NCBI GenBank assembly: GCA_028554755.1
Contig: JAPTOF010000003.1
Coordinates: forward strand, 26,204,001 to 26,268,000
Direction of reading: 5' to 3'
From: Cordia subcordata
Lineage: Eukaryota > Streptophyta > Magnoliopsida > Boraginales > Cordiaceae
DNA length: 64,000 nucleotides
Shown: positions 24,715 to 38,300 of the stretch, piece by piece
How positions within the stretch are numbered: position 1 is the first letter of the stretch
How the letters are laid out: every line of letters begins with the position of its first letter
Notes under the pieces: model-generated
Database searches by the model: none
Seen by the model: the letters and a program-made list of their open reading frames with translations, nothing else
What the model was told of the DNA's origin: nothing
Position numbers and translations under genes: made by a program

Positions 24715-27330
24715 GTTCAAGGCTTCAAGCTATGTATTGGACCCTTTTTTCTTTTTTTTTCCAAGAAAGCAATGGCTATCTTGGTGTTAGCCAAGAGTCT
24801 ACTTGTCGGACACGCCAAAATCCCGAAATAGCATCGCTAATTGATCGCCTCCTCTGATGAGTCATTTGGTTGGTCTTGTTCTGAAGATTGATCAAAGTAA
24901 GGCCACGTCGACACTGGTGTACTATATATTGCTCCATATCATCCGTAAATATCATTTCCCGTTTGCTTTGATTTTATAACTAAATGCTACAAAAATATAG
25001 GTCGCCCCGCTTAAATAATTACGTAATGAATTAATTACATTAAAACAATAAAATTATATCAGTTGGTTCGTAACATAATAATATTGTACAAAATTACAAA
25101 ATTATAAGTGTAAAAAACAAAGCAATAAAGAAGACGTCATCCTTTGAAGCCTAGCCAATTAAAACTAAAGGCCTAGTGAAGCGAGGGCATAACGATTCAT
25201 AAGCTGCAATAGTAGGGAAGATAGGGTTTTAAAAGACAAGTTGTATTATGTATGAACTGATTAATGATTTGAAACGTTGTGCCATTTTTTGGCGTGCTTG
25301 CAGAGGAGTTTTTACGATTGAAAATAATGGTATCATCTTGTGTTCCTTTCTCTTAATTTTGTCTTTTTCATAGCACTAAGTTTATTTGTGGGGAGCCAAA
25401 AGAGCATAAGAGAGGATTGTCAAAACTTGGCGATTTGATTTTATACTCTCTCATTATAAATATTTTATTTGATTTTTAAAATAATTTTTTTCAAAGGAGG
25501 CGACACCAAGTAAGATGTATTTACTCTAAACTAATCTGCTTATGTTTTCACCAAACAACTTCTTGAGAGGTAAAATTTACATTGGGACGTATGTGATGTC
25601 ATCAAAATTTTTAACCTTAAATAAGTTTAATTTGAATTATGTGCTCAATGTCCATTCTATCATTATAAGTTTGGTATATATATATGTGTGTGTACCTGAG
25701 AGACATGGGGAACGATGCTGGGATAAAATAAATAAATAAAATGTCTCATTTTTGAATTTCAAAAGGCTCTTTATTTGCAGGTATAAATTTTTTATTGAGT
25801 AAAAGATGGTAAAAGAGAAGGTGTAATGTACATTGGTACATGAGAAAACTAGTTAAATAGATGTGAGTCTTAGTAGAATATTATATGCCGAATGTAACAA
25901 ATCAATTAATTTAAAGGCAAAATCTTTTGACTTTAGGGGAAGAGTAGTTTAGTAATTAGCTTACTAATTAAGTCTTGCCCTAAATGGGTGCTATAAATAT
26001 AGGTACATAGCCTCTTGTAAAATAAGTAAAACAAAACATTTAAAAGTAGAAAATATCTTCTTTAGAGAACACGCTCCAGCTCTCAACTGCCATACTCTTT
26101 TTGTATAGCAACTTAAAACGTTGTAATTTTCAATTGTCTCGAAACAAGTTATTGCACACTTTCAGAGGTAATAATCTTCCCCGAAAAATTTCATGCTTAG
26201 ACTACTAGATAAGGTCATAGTGTATTTTTGTCAAATATATATATTTTTTCAGACAAGCAAATTTATGAACTGAACTATTTAAAATTTTGTTGACAACAGA
26301 AGAAAACTCATTAAAACTATTTAAAATCAGTGCTGCTTATGAGGCAGAGCCAGAGAAAGGAGTGTCCAAATATTATAATCCCAAAGTAACTCTGCTAGCT
26401 TTTGACCCAAAAAATAAAAGAATATAAAAAATCCAATGGCTGATATATTAATTAGATTAAGTCCAGAAAATCTTTGTTGCTTTTGAAAACACTTGTTATT
26501 GTCTCAATTCACAAAATTTCCTGCAACTTAGTTTTAGACAATTTAACGTGCCCTCATAATTCGTATTGATGTTCACAATTCTAAAGCTGTAAAACTTATA
26601 TAAATAATTCATCAGAATTAAAATTGTCCGTATAATACCATAACTTTAAGATTGCAACAAAGTAATCCAAGTTCCAAAATCGTTAGTAGCCCCACACACC
26701 TCACTTCGAAGCTGTGGGTATAAAAAATCCACTTGTGTTTGTCTTGTTTCTCATCGTGGAGATGCTGCTCTGCAGTGCATCTCCATTAATAACCCACGGC
26801 TCTCTTACTTCTGCAACCCCTAAACCAAACCCATAAGAAATTAGCTGCGACGGCCCCTTGAAGCTCCCATTGAGATCTTCTTGAAAATTGCACTAAAATT
26901 TGCTCTCCGCCTTTTTCACTGACTTCAGTAGCCCATGACGTGTGCATTGGGAACTCACCTCATTATTAAATTTTTACATACAAACACACACTACCATTAG
27001 TAAAATATATTATATATCACCATCTATATTAAAGTAAAAGAAAAAAATTGAACTTTTCACGGAAGAAAAAAGACTCCATCCCTGAAAAAACAAATATAAA
27101 TTCAAAATTTGAAAAGTGCGTTATTGAGATTTTTTTTTACCACTTTTAACCCGATAAGAAATTGTTTAAGTGCATAATGAATTGCACTCTAATTCAAAGT
27201 AAAAGATAGTTAGAAAATAATTTCAAATGGCGGGTGTGTCGAGGCATAGAGTGGCCCAGGTGATGCACGGCCCCCACAGAGGCTGTGGCTCACCCATCTG
27301 CCCTTCATTTCTCTTCTCACCATAACCTGC
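24715..27330. other. Intergenic with possible LTR remnant
   Basis: No gene is recognised. About 25800-26210 looks like part of an LTR: CTATAAATATAGG (TATA at 25992-25999) followed by a leader-like stretch (AGAGAACACGCTCCAGC, GTTATTGCACAC). No partner LTR or internal coding region is present. A second TATA-like GGTATAAAAAATCC lies at about 26716, with a 24-codon ORF downstream of no known family. Confidence 0.35.
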
Positions 27331-27332
27331 AT

Positions 27333-27341
27333 TATATATAT
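27333..27341 (+). promoter_or_regulatory. TATA box of the DVL gene
   Basis: TATATATAG sits about 210 bp upstream of the DVL ATG and is followed by a CT-rich leader (TCTCTCTCTTGCATTG) typical of plant 5' UTRs. Confidence 0.45.
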
Positions 27342-27548
27342 AGTAACCCTAGTCATATTTCATACGTCTCTCTCTTGCATTGATTCATCTCTCTTATCTT
27401 TCATCATCATCACAAATACCCGAAGCACCAATACTTTTTCTTTTCCCTCTCTCTCACACGCTCTAGATTATCACTTAAACTAGCTTCTGGGTACTTTAGG
27501 TTTTGCTTTTAAGACAAACAAAAAGAAAAAGCTACTTTAAACTTTACC

Positions 27549-27818
27549 ATGGCAAGTGCTACAAGTGCACCAGCAGCAGCAGCACCACCACCATACTTAG
27601 ATGAGAAATGGAGGCTATCAAAGAAAGAGGGCTCATCAAGAAGCCGTTCTTCAACTACCTCATCTTCTAATTTCCTTAGAAGCAGCAGCACACACCACAA
27701 AAGATGTTCATTCACAAGAAAGTGTGCTAGGCTTGTGAAAGAGCAAAGAGCCAGGTTTTACATCATGAGGCGTTGTGTTTGTATGCTCATTTGCTGGAGA
27801 GAATATAGTGATTCTTGA
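27549..27818 (+). CDS. DVL/ROTUNDIFOLIA-like small peptide, 89 aa
   Basis: Intronless gene for an 89-residue polypeptide of the plant-specific DVL/RTFL family. These small membrane-associated peptides restrain cell proliferation along organ axes, and overexpression shortens leaves and alters fruit shape. Residues 1-50 are low complexity (Ala/Pro-rich, then Ser/Arg-rich), as is usual. The conserved DVL domain occupies about residues 51-84: KRCSFTRKCARLVKEQRARF followed by YIMRRCVCMLICWREYSDS. The RKCARLVKEQRARFYI..RRC..ML.CW signature is the family hallmark. The start codon has a good plant context (TTACCATGGCA) and follows a CT-rich leader with a TATA box at about 27335. The 3' UTR probably runs to about 28.3 kb. 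The family assignment is firm, but which RTFL paralogue this is cannot be told. Confidence 0.93.
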   Translation: MASATSAPAAAAPPPYLDEKWRLSKKEGSSRSRSSTTSSSNFLRSSSTHHKRCSFTRKCARLVKEQRARFYIMRRCVCMLICWREYSDS

Positions 27819-28782
27819 GGAAGAGTATATATATAAAAGAGCTAGCTAGACTTTTTTCTTTTTATGCTCTTTCTTCTAAGTGATTGTTCATGGGGTTGGC
27901 AGAAAATTTACGCCTATTGGCCTTTTGGGTTTTGCAGCATCCGAGGAGGAAGTGAAAAGAAGAAGACTTATCAAGATGTGCATACCTGAATGTGTACATA
28001 TACTAAGAAACATATAGTGGTCTTTGTTTTTCCTTTTCCTTTTTTTTTTCCTTCAATTTTTTGGATTTTTTTGTTTTCTGGATCCAAACTCCATTTAATG
28101 GTAAAATGTTACTATCATTACACAAGAAGAAATATATGGATAAAGACTATTTTCGCTTCACCATTTATATGGTGTGTGATCACTTGTATAACTGTTCCTG
28201 TATTTGTAGCTGTGTTTATGTGGTTCTTGGTGAAAGAAATGATGTGATTCTCGAGATCTCTCTGGACTCTCTGGAGAGAGAGCGTGAGAGAGATTCCTTT
28301 TCAACCTTGCTGGTGGCTTTGCTGACGCGGGTCATTAATTTTTTACATATGGTTGAGTTCGGTAATGAAAATGCTAAATATTTTTTTTGTTTACCACCAC
28401 ATTGAGTGATGTGAAATGAAATTTTATATAAAAAATACCATAAAGGCATTGGTGATCATGTGATGGATCAACGTGGGAGAGATAGACTCTTTGGATGGCA
28501 TCAGAGATTCCAGTGATGCCATTGATGCTTTTGCTTCACTGTTAAATTTTTTTGGGAAAAAGAATGAAAATTAAAAAAAAAAAGATCACATTAATTTTTT
28601 TTTTAAATTACAAAAAGCACATTAATTTAGTGAGTAATCGACTGTGAAGTGAGCACATCATTCATAGCTGGAGAAGTAATTAGGCTAAAAGCCATACGAG
28701 TTATTGTCATGTACTGAATTATTTCAGACGTTTGACCAGCGAAGGACCACTTTGACTAAGGGTGCTGGTTCCATGTCCTTTA
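27819..28782. other. DVL 3' UTR and downstream spacer
   Basis: No further gene. The ORFs at 27990-28405 have no recognisable domain and overlap the probable 3' UTR. A GA-rich stretch (GAGAGAGAGCGTGAGAGAG) lies near 28275. Confidence 0.45.
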
Positions 28783-28794
28783 CATTTGTTTCTT

Positions 28795-28954
28795 TCAAAA
28801 AGGTTGCGCCGTAAGCGGGAGGTAAATCGAGAATGTGCGTGAGTGGCGGCCACCAGGAGAGGACCAACGGCGTGGAAATCCAGCACGATCCTCGCAATAT
28901 TTCATGAGATCTGCCACACTTTCGATCTCGCGTTGTCGAGTGTCTCTACGCCTG
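28795..28954 (-). mobile_element. tRNA-derived SINE, family A, copy 3 (5'-truncated)
   Basis: It shares with the family (reverse orientation) GCGGGAGGTAAATCGAG, GGAGAGGACCAACGG, GTGGAAATCCAGCA and the B-box region (GATCTCGCGTTGTC). It is bounded by a perfect 12-bp duplication CATTTGTTTCTT (28783-28794 and 28955-28966). In sense orientation its 3' end is CAACCTTTTTGA, with no A tail, and the A-box end is missing. Confidence 0.8.
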
Positions 28955-28966
28955 CATTTGTTTCTT

Positions 28967-31900
28967 GTGTTTATCTAGATTGGGTATTCTTGAACTTCAT
29001 TTTGATGCAATAATGACGCGTCAGCTTTCTCCATTTATCCTTTTAAATTTGAATTTGAATTAATTATCCCTTCAGAATTTTGACTATATATATGACACTT
29101 GTTGGTTTTGAATTTTGGATTAGATGATTATCCCTGAGAAGTTGCAGTTATAGCACATGTCCGCAGCACTAAGCTTGTTTAATTTTTGGTCAAAGACATT
29201 AGGGATAACTAACGCATCCCTTAATAAAGGATTACATGATTACTGCTTGCTTAGCATCCATGTAAATCAAAGAACAAAAAGAATGCAAATGATCATATTT
29301 TAACCAAAAAGAACAAACTTTTTGTCACACTAAGCGAGAGAGATGGTTATATGAATTTGATGACATCAGTTTGTCACACTATGCGAAAGAGAAATAAAAC
29401 TGGATCAATGTATAGACTACACTATAACCAAACTCGTCTTCTTCTTCTTCTTTAGTTTTTTTGGTTTTTTTTTTTTCAGTTATATGTCCAAAATTCAATA
29501 ATCGTGAATTATCTTTTATCATTTATTTGTAATTGTGTCAACAAATACACAATCATTTTTTTGCGACAAGGGACCGCCGAAATAGCCGGACTACCAACTT
29601 GCAAGCTATGGGTGCGTAACCCATCCTATACTGAATATCAAGTAAGTTGAAGGCCATATCTAGGACAAAAGACTAAAATTGAAACCGATTAATAAATTGC
29701 ATTTAACCTCAATTTTTATCGTTGGGACACTATGGTCCAATAATGTCACCGGACACAATTAATTTGTTTTTGACACATGGGATAGCTTGTGGAGTGAAGG
29801 GTATTATGGTCCCATAAAAATTACAGCTGGTTGGGTGTCAAGGGAGGGAGGGAATTCGAGTTATCATGGGATCTGACAACTCGTTAGAATTGGGGGGAAA
29901 TCTTTGGAAAAACAAAAATGTCCGATGCTGGAATTGGGACTTAACTTGCATGTGATGCAAAGTAAATGGTGAGATATTTAAGGAAACCAGGATTAGAACA
30001 GAACACCAACGTAGCTTTGGGAAGGAAAGCTGCCGGTACCCCCCTTGCTGACATTGCATCACAAGAACTACACATGGGGTCGCCTTCACAACCACTATGC
30101 ACTCGCTTCCTAACAGAGGGGGGAAATATATATATACATCACTAACGTCCATGATATTCCAATATAATCATTTGGTGATAAATTTAGAATGTAACCGTAA
30201 GTAATTTATATAATTCCTCTAATTAATAATTTCAATTATTTTATGACTAGCTAACATCAAAAATAATCCCGTCTCCAAGTAACTTATTTTTCATTTTTTC
30301 AGCTTTTGCACTTTTAGAATGTTGAAACGAGATTTGCTTTTATCACGATTTATCACAAAATATAAAATAGGGGACTACTTTACACACTCTTTCTCTTAAA
30401 AGAGTTCACACACCCACACGTTTACTCTTTTTTTTTTGACATTTTTCAAAAAAAAATTTTTGAAAATTTAAATTCTTACTGTAATATAAAAATATATTTA
30501 AAAAACAACTTAAAAGATTCTGATGAAAAGATACAACATAGAGAAAGAAGATAATTTGAGGTGTGAAAGGTTGACCAATGGTCAGAACAGTGCGTTAATA
30601 GCTTGTAATTTTGTTAAAGAAGCCACCGACCAGCTTAAAACTCACATGTAGGTGATAAGACAGTAATCTTCCAGAACAGTTTCCCTTTCTGTTGCATTAT
30701 GAAGTGCTTCACTGTGTAGTTCGATAATGATTTCATTCCATGATCACCACATTCCTCAGGATAGTCCATTTCTTTGATCGTGTCGGCTGAAAATATAAAA
30801 GTTTTCATTAATCCGAAAATTATCCCACCTCAATAGTTTCAAATACAGCGTGTGTGGATATCAAAAAGAGTAGATCATGACCCGTATTCAATTTATTATT
30901 GAGCACTTTTTGTAGCTAATTTTGTTGATCTATAATTTCTTGTCATCAGATGATTTGCTATAATTATTAAAACAAAATACAAGTACAATTTAGAATTCAC
31001 GTGGAATTCGCCAGAACTTAGTTTGGTACTCTTTATAATAAAAACATAACTATAATCCAAAACCTCAAATAGCATGAAATCTATCTAAAATTTGGTTCTC
31101 ATATTGCCTATAATGATTCAAACCCAATTACTAGTTTATCGTCAAATTAAGCTTAATAAACTGGCCCAAAATGCTTAACCTCGATATGATAGTAACAGTA
31201 AATATAAACTATTATAAACGAAACACAAACTAACATAAAATTAATGTGCAAGGACGTTACAATATCATTTGGTAGCTAGTAAGGAATTTTATTTTGCCAA
31301 AACACTTAAAAATTCACTTACGAATCATTCAAAATCGTTAAAAGATACGTGTTAATTGAAAAAAATACTCTCAAAATAAGTCCAAAATTATGGAAAACAA
31401 GCTGGTGAGACCAATGGCCCCTGTCCTACTTCCAGCTAAAAGTGTCGATGAACTGAAAATGATAATTGAGTCACATTTTTATCCTTAACCCCGATCAGTG
31501 GGGGGGCCTAAAAGCTAACTGTCTCAAACAACCTTCTTAAGAGGAAAATGAGTTCCCAAAGATCTGCAAGGGAGAGTGTTAAAGTAAACCTCCCCCGTTT
31601 GGTCAATGGTCACATCACAAAGCGCAGCCGCGTGGGATCATAATCTCCTAATCTGCACGTACCAACGTGTCATACATGAGCGGTTCTTATATTAATATAT
31701 CAGCCAACATGGGACAATTGTCCCATCAAAATGGTCTGAAACCCCCTTCTCCACCATTCATCTCCAATGGCGTTTCTCTAGAGACACCATTTCTCACGTG
31801 AAGGCTGCCCTATTGGGTCCCCTACTGCTTTTTCTTTGATTCATTTCATCTACACTGTGCAAGTGTTCTGTTTTTTTTCTTTACAATGGAAGAAACTTCT

Positions 31901-32072
31901 TGAAAAGTTTTTACGAACTCATATTATTTTGTTTGGAAAAGAAAGTACGATCGGTGTCAATTACATGGTCTATCAAGCTTGGTGTAAGGAAAAAATAATT
32001 GTTACGCCGTCGAATCCAGGCTCTTAAACTTACGAGCAAGATAGATATTGTATATACACTATAGAACTAGTC
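28967..32072. other. Intergenic, no gene seen
   Basis: No supported gene in 3.1 kb. The 104-residue minus-strand ORF at 29838-30152 has no recognisable domain. A near-palindrome (AATGGCGTTTCTCTAGAGAC, continuing ACCATT) lies near 31767, and the palindrome GGGACAATTGTCCC near 31711. Their role is unknown. Confidence 0.5.
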
Positions 32073-32085
32073 AAAAAATGGCCAA

Positions 32086-32266
32086 GGTGATTGAGGTGAA
32101 AACACTCCGATAACGCGGGTTCGAATTCGTGTGTCGCGATTCGCGAAATATTGTAGAAATTTCTTCTTTGGGTTAAATGACCCGTTAGTCCTTTCACAGC
32201 GAGTGCATTTCATGTCACGATTCTCAGTCGTGGCGCCTGCGCGGTGAGAAAGAGTTGTTGCCTTTT
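32086..32266 (+). mobile_element. tRNA-derived SINE, family A, copy 4 (plus strand, diverged)
   Basis: It contains GATAACGCGGGTTCGAATTC (a better B-box, GGTTCGAATTC, than the other copies), then a diverged body and the 3' end GTTGCCTTTTAAAA. A 13-bp direct repeat AAAAAATGGCCAA flanks it (32073-32085 and 32267-32279). The 5' tRNA A-box region is absent, so the copy is 5'-truncated. Confidence 0.7.
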
Positions 32267-32411
32267 AAAAAATGGCCAACTTCTTCTATTTATAAATATG
32301 TTATAAATTACTTTACAAACTAATGAGGGACACGGTAATAGTCTTTCTACCACGTGTTAACTCAAAATATGAACAAATTTCCTGCTCTCAAAAACTTCAT
32401 AGTTGAACTAA

Positions 32412-32623
32412 GGGCTTATTTGAATTGACTTTTTTTAAAAGCGTTTTTAACAATTTTTTTTGAGAAACTGAAAATTCTGACTTTTAAAAAAAATTATATT
32501 TAAGTTTTTTTTTCAGAATTTTAGCTTTTCTAAAAGTCAAATCAAATAATTATTACAAATTTAATATATTTTTTCATAAAAAAAGAATATTTTTTCTAAA
32601 AAAAAAACCAATCCAAACAAACC
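32412..32623. mobile_element. Tourist-like MITE, 212 bp, TAA target duplication
   Basis: TAA occurs at 32409-32411 and 32624-32626. The left terminus GGGCTTATTTGAATTGACTT is an imperfect inverse of the right terminus AAACCAATCCAAACAAACC. Interior motifs GAAACTGAAAATTCTGACTT and CAGAATTTTAGCTTTTCTAA are shared with the 57.2-kb element. Confidence 0.75.
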
Positions 32624-32626
32624 TAA

Positions 32627-33082
32627 TTCATTAAATTTTGATACAATGTAAAGATTGGAAGGTCGCTTTCCTGCGATTTTTTTAGCATTATCGCATTAGG
32701 GATATGTCTGAATTGTGTTAAGGAAGTTAGAAGTGGGACAAAAGAGGTGTTGCAATTATGGAGGTGGGGAGGGACCTCTAATTTCTCAGCTTCAGAGACA
32801 CTGTGATCTTGGACCATTATCAGACTTTGTGTTGCAATCGAAGCATTAAGTATTGGATATACGATGCAAAAATGGTGTCCTACACTGAGTTATGCCATGC
32901 CACTATCCTTTTCCAAACGGTGGATTTGAGTCAGCTAATTCACTGGACTTGGAACAAATAACAAAATTTTTGCATTCTCTTTTTCCTTATTTCTATTCTT
33001 GTCAAATTCGACTTGGAATAAAATTTTTGGATTTTACAAGTCCACTTCTTTCTTAGCCTTTCAGAATCTTATAGGATAACTT
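32627..33082. other. Spacer, no gene seen
   Basis: Short AT-rich spacer between a MITE and a LINE fragment. No supported feature. Confidence 0.5.
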
Positions 33083-33676
33083 TAAAATTTGTGATTCTTT
33101 TTTTTTTTTTGCTCGTAAAGTAAGGATTCATTATATCAAAAAAATGTACAAAGGGAGTTAGCTATCTACTAACATTTAAATTCCAAGCTCTGAGAATAGT
33201 CAAATTCAAAAGCGAGTTTTTAATCTTCCTAATCATAAGAACTTTGTTCCTGATGTCAAAAATAATGTTCTCAAATATTTGTTCTTCCATTAAAACCTTT
33301 TCCTGATGCATTCTCTGGTTTTTCTCCTTCCAAATGTGGTAAACAAAAGCCCCTAAGAAGAACTTTGTCACTCTAGCTTGAAGTGTATCAGACTTAGCCA
33401 GTGTCATAAGCCAATTGGTAATTTCAGTCCAGTGTCTCAACTTCACAGGTCCCTTGATTTTTTTCCATCCAAGGTTCCAAATTCGTTTGACAAAGGAGCA
33501 GTTAAAGAAGAGATGCTCATGATCTTCAATATTTAACCGACAGAAAGTACAGGAAGGGTTAATTGAGATTCCCCAGGAGATTAATCTATCTATCGTTGGA
33601 AGTCTTCTTTGCCACATCAGCCAACAATAAATAGCATGTTTGGGAATATGATGCTTGTAAAATTTGTGATTCTTTT
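33083..33676 (-). mobile_element. 5'-truncated LINE insertion with 19-bp target duplication
   Basis: A perfect 19-bp direct repeat TAAAATTTGTGATTCTTTT brackets the element at 33083-33101 and 33658-33676. The T run at 33102-33110 is the poly(A) tail of a minus-strand element. The body of about 555 bp (33102-33657) encodes a reverse-transcriptase-associated zinc-binding segment. Tail, target duplication and 5' truncation are the classic outcome of target-primed reverse transcription by a plant L1-type LINE. Confidence 0.92.
33162..33617 (-). pseudogene. LINE ORF2 C-terminal fragment (zf-RVT domain)
   Basis: An open frame of 151 residues beginning MWQRRLPTIDRLISWGI, with the zinc-binding pattern C23-X2-C26 (in NPSCTFCRL), then ...EDHEHLFFNC, followed by SFVKRIWN. 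This is the zf-RVT domain found downstream of reverse transcriptase in plant LINEs. The catalytic reverse transcriptase and endonuclease are absent because the element is 5'-truncated, so it cannot move on its own. The frame is still open, which suggests a young insertion. It is not a host gene. Confidence 0.9.
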
Positions 33677-35350
33677 ATACAAGATAAATGCACATTTTGA
33701 CACCTTTACTCACATGTGACTCAACAAGAACCAATGAGTTAGAGATGACATCAAGATAAACGAGTCAGCAAGGGTAAAGCAAACAAAGAGATGAGTTACA
33801 CATGAGCAATGCTAGATGGGATTGAGATACATCTAGAATAACGCTTATCGTTGCTCCATTGTCAAGAAAAATTGAGCACCCATCTTAAAACCAAGTTAAT
33901 GCCAAGTAGTGTAGTGAAAAATCTTATAATGATAAACCTGGAGTTTATGATTTTTCGTATAAAATAAGTTTATACTATAATACCTCTTTCACGCATGACT
34001 CAAATTAAAGCTTATTACATTTAAATAAGTTGTCAATAAGGAAAGAGATGAGTTACCACATGAATAGATATAAGGTCCAATCATGGTGCATTGTATGACA
34101 AGGATTAAGACTGAGATGGATCCAACATGGAAGGATGCGTTGGACTAGATTGAGCGAACAATGAACTCTAGTACTAACATAAGTAAGGTTCCATCCATTT
34201 AGTATCAGCTAAAATAGTTTAAGATCACATATGATGAATTTGATTTATGATTTTTCTATATAAAAATTATATATTCCAATATCGCAGCATTGTGACCAGC
34301 AAAACCGAGAAATAAGAAACGAGAGTTGACATCGTGACCATGGAAATTGGAATGCGACTTTACAAGCTGAGGCTACTGAATTCTCGAAGAGAAGGAAAAG
34401 AAAAAAGCTATTCAAATTAAGGAATACTTCTATTTTATTTTCATAGTGGGATGACAACATAGCTTCTTTTTTTTCTACTTTTTGTTCGAGACAGAGCTGT
34501 TGAGGTGATTTACAGGGCCTTAACTAGTAAATACATTCATAAGAATTTAGGCATCATATTTTTTAACTTTTTTAAATTTGATATTTGGCTAAATATTCTT
34601 TTAAAAATACCTAATCAGATAAATTTTAACTTCTAAACTCAGAGAAAATATTGTTATATTGCATTAAATAAGTAACCCGGTGGACCACCAAAACAAAGTA
34701 ACACGTGTTTTTGCCTCAACGTGGTGATTCTTCACATGTTTCATGAGCATGACTGGAACCATTTACAATTGAGTGTGCAATTTAGCAAAAGTGAATTACA
34801 CCGAGGTCTTGTGTCTCCTCAAAATTATGTTTTGTCGCATTTTGCTGCTCAAATGCCAGCACAGGTTTGAGTGATCAAAAACTTTTTACAAAATCACAAG
34901 TGAACTCCAAACATGCCTGTAACTCTTTAGTGGAATAAGCAACCAATAAAAATTAAAATAGTTGAACAATAAATTAGCTTTTATAGCATGCGCTCAACGT
35001 TGATCTCACGATGCAGAAGTAGCTCATAAAGCGATCACAAACTGCTGATTCTTTTAATCAACTGAAGGATGCGTGTACTAGTGTATCCACGTCTGAGCAA
35101 TTAACAATTGGCCATAATCTAGATAGCCTACTAAATAAATCAAGTGGCCAATCTCCTGACAGCTATATTGGCCTCCAGACTGAAATTGATCTCCTAGCCA
35201 ATTCTATTCCTTTGTCCTCTTGGCAACTACTCTGGTGTTGTATGGCAATAGAGTGGCATTACAATCTCCATTTTGATTCTCTGCTACGTCTATACACTAA
35301 ATTGATCTATAACTTTAAGATTCATATATGATGAGACCAGTTGTTCAAAG
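33677..35350. other. Intergenic, includes probable SDIR1 3' UTR
   Basis: No gene on either strand. The part nearest 35350 should be the SDIR1 3' UTR (minus strand), whose end I cannot fix. Confidence 0.5.
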
Positions 35351-38300
35351 CTAGACCATGTAGGAGGCATCCGCTTCTTGTCCGTTCTCATGCCATCCTG
35401 AGCCTGCCCTAAACTTGCAAACTGGGCATGTGCCTTGCTGCTGTAGCCATGGGTCGATGCAGTTGGCATGAAACTGCAAAATAAGATCAAAACATCAAAC
35501 ACACCTTAGTTATCACCTAAAGTAAAGGATAGGAGAAAGGCCAAGAGTCAAAAATAAAATGCTCTTTATCTATTTTCCCCAGTTCACAACCACTCTTCCT
35601 TTCTCCGGTTGCCCCTTTGTTCAGATCAATAACATATTCTATTATAAAGCAAAATAGGTTAACCAACTTATTAGTGCAATACTCTTGAAAAGTTAACATT
35701 AAGCACACGGAGAGGTTAAATGGACAAAAGTCTGCAGCAAACAGCTTGATCAGAATGTTGCAAACATTGAAACATGCAGCAAACTATACAGGCAGTTTTG
35801 CCACCAAACTACTACTCCGGAAGACCTTGTACAGCACACGGTCCAGGAGCTGCTCACCATTTTATCTTTCAAGAGCCGCTACCAGAGAGAACAACAAAAC
35901 AAAGCAAATGGTAAAACATTTTCTCTTTGATGAATGACAAGATCAAATCAAGCTAAGCAGGTTTACTGCTATAAGAAGATTAAGCAACCAGTAAGAGAAA
36001 GATGAGTTGAAAGGCTGCAGAAACATAGACAAACCTGATGCAAGCATGGCAAGCTACGGATGAGCTCTCCCATGTTAACTTGCTCCAAGCAAACACTGCA
36101 TGTAAGTTCCTCATCCGAGCTCTTCCCCACCCCTGTAGATTGTTCTGGGTCTTTCTTCTTCTGCTTGACAGAGAATTATGCAACTATATAGTTAAAATTT
36201 AAAAATTATGTAACTACATAGTTAACATTTAAGATTTTATACTGTATATAACAATGCAATAATGATAGTAATAATAAAAATAAGGGAAAGAAAAAATAAG
36301 CAGATCAAGCAGTAAGAGGAGTACAAATTGCTGAAAGACAGTCTAAAACATTGGAAAACAGAACAAAGTGTCAAAATCTTTACCTTTGGCTGTTTGGCAT
36401 ATTAGAAAGAAGATCATAGCATGGAATTTCATACAGTGCCAAAATGAACTCTGAAAGTTGAGGGGTACAAAAGGGGAACTGAATGCAGATACAAATAATA
36501 TGCCAATGCAGGACTAAGTGGGAATCCTAAGACTGCAGGAGAGAATTTTTAGATCATTGACATAAGCTGACAACTGAAAAGAAATTCATTAGTGTAAACA
36601 CTGCTCCAGAAAAATGACTAAAGAGTCAAATGGAAATTTGCTTGTGATGAAGGTGGTATATGAATTCAAAGTTATATTATATAATTTCAAGCAACACCCC
36701 ATATTGTAATTCATAATACTAAATAATTCCTCAACCCCAACAATAAAATTTTATTTATTGGCCTGATAGTTTACTGAATAATATATAATACAAATAGGAT
36801 ATCTCACTTATATTTATGGAGCAACAATTCCCAGACACAGGATGAAAAGCAAATGAAAAGTTACTGAAAATAGAATATTCAGAGAACACAATTACTCGTG
36901 TCCCTAATACAGGATGAAAAGCAAACAAAAGTTAATACAGATAGAGCATCTAGAGAAACACATTACTAGTAGGAGAAAAGGCTATCTCTGCCAAAGGTAC
37001 CTCAGCAGAGGAATAAGAAGACGCCTGCTGCCCAGATGTGCCAGCACTGTCAAGAGAGCAGAATGATCCATTAACACCTGAAAAATGACTTTCCAGCCTA
37101 AAAAGGTATATAGTGTATTATGTATACTGCTACCCCTATTTCAAATTCCTTTTGTTTTTTACCCTTTACCCTTATAGGAAATGTACTTCAATTATTAATA
37201 ATTAGAAGTCAATGATGCCACCTAAATCAATTTCTTATTGAGTGAGGACTTCACAAACTTGTAATCATTTTACTATGTTCTAAAACAACATTACAGAAGA
37301 CCAAGCATTTTTTTCAACTTCCACCGTAGTGGAACAAACTGAGTGTAATAGACAATTGAATTACCTTATGCTCCTATGTGATTCCATAGATTCTAAAGCT
37401 GAATATATTCACAATGAAACGCAAAATCCATATACTTCGACAGGACGAAGCAATTATACTTAATCAAATCAACTCATAATGATATAGAGAAACTGACTTT
37501 AACAGGGGCAAAATTAGCAAGAATAACAAATTTGTATGACAAAAGTTATTTCCAGTTTCAAGGGCAAAAGTAATGTGCAAATGTGTCCAACAGGAAAAAG
37601 AAAAGGAAAAAGAAGGGTATACATGGGCCACAAACTGCTTAGGGATTTTCAGAAAGCAAAGCCCTTGTATACAGAGAGAAGTTAGCTAAAAGGATGATAT
37701 ATGGGAAAAGCAACGTGTGAAATTTAATCCAAAAAGATAACAAGGCAAATGGCATGCATCTGCCAAATAAAAGCATTTTTTCTTCAAGATGAATAAGTAT
37801 AGCAAAGGGTTTTTTGCTTATTGACCCCCTGTGTTTAAGCCTAATTATACAGCTAGTCCCTGAATTCACCAAACTACAATTAAGACCCCCTGTGTTTTTC
37901 TGAAAGTTGCACACTTACCCCTCCAACAATTTTTCAGTTAATTCATTAGTGGATTTTAATAAATGTCTATTTTGCCCTTATTTTATTTAATAAAATGTTT
38001 ATTTGGCCCTTGTTTTATTTAAAAATTAAAAATTAAATTTAAAAAAAGAAAATACATATCAACCCCCCAACCCCCAGCCCCACCATTGCTAGCCAACAGT
38101 ACGCAACCACCACCACCATCACCCACACCACCACCAAAAATTGGATTCAATATTCACCCCACCATTACCAACATCAAAAGACCAAATTTTATCATGATAT
38201 ACTTTGGAGATCCCATGACAAGAAGATCAAATACGCATAAGAAGATCAAAGTATCATATTGTGGGGTCAATATTATATTGTGTGATTATCATCACCTGTT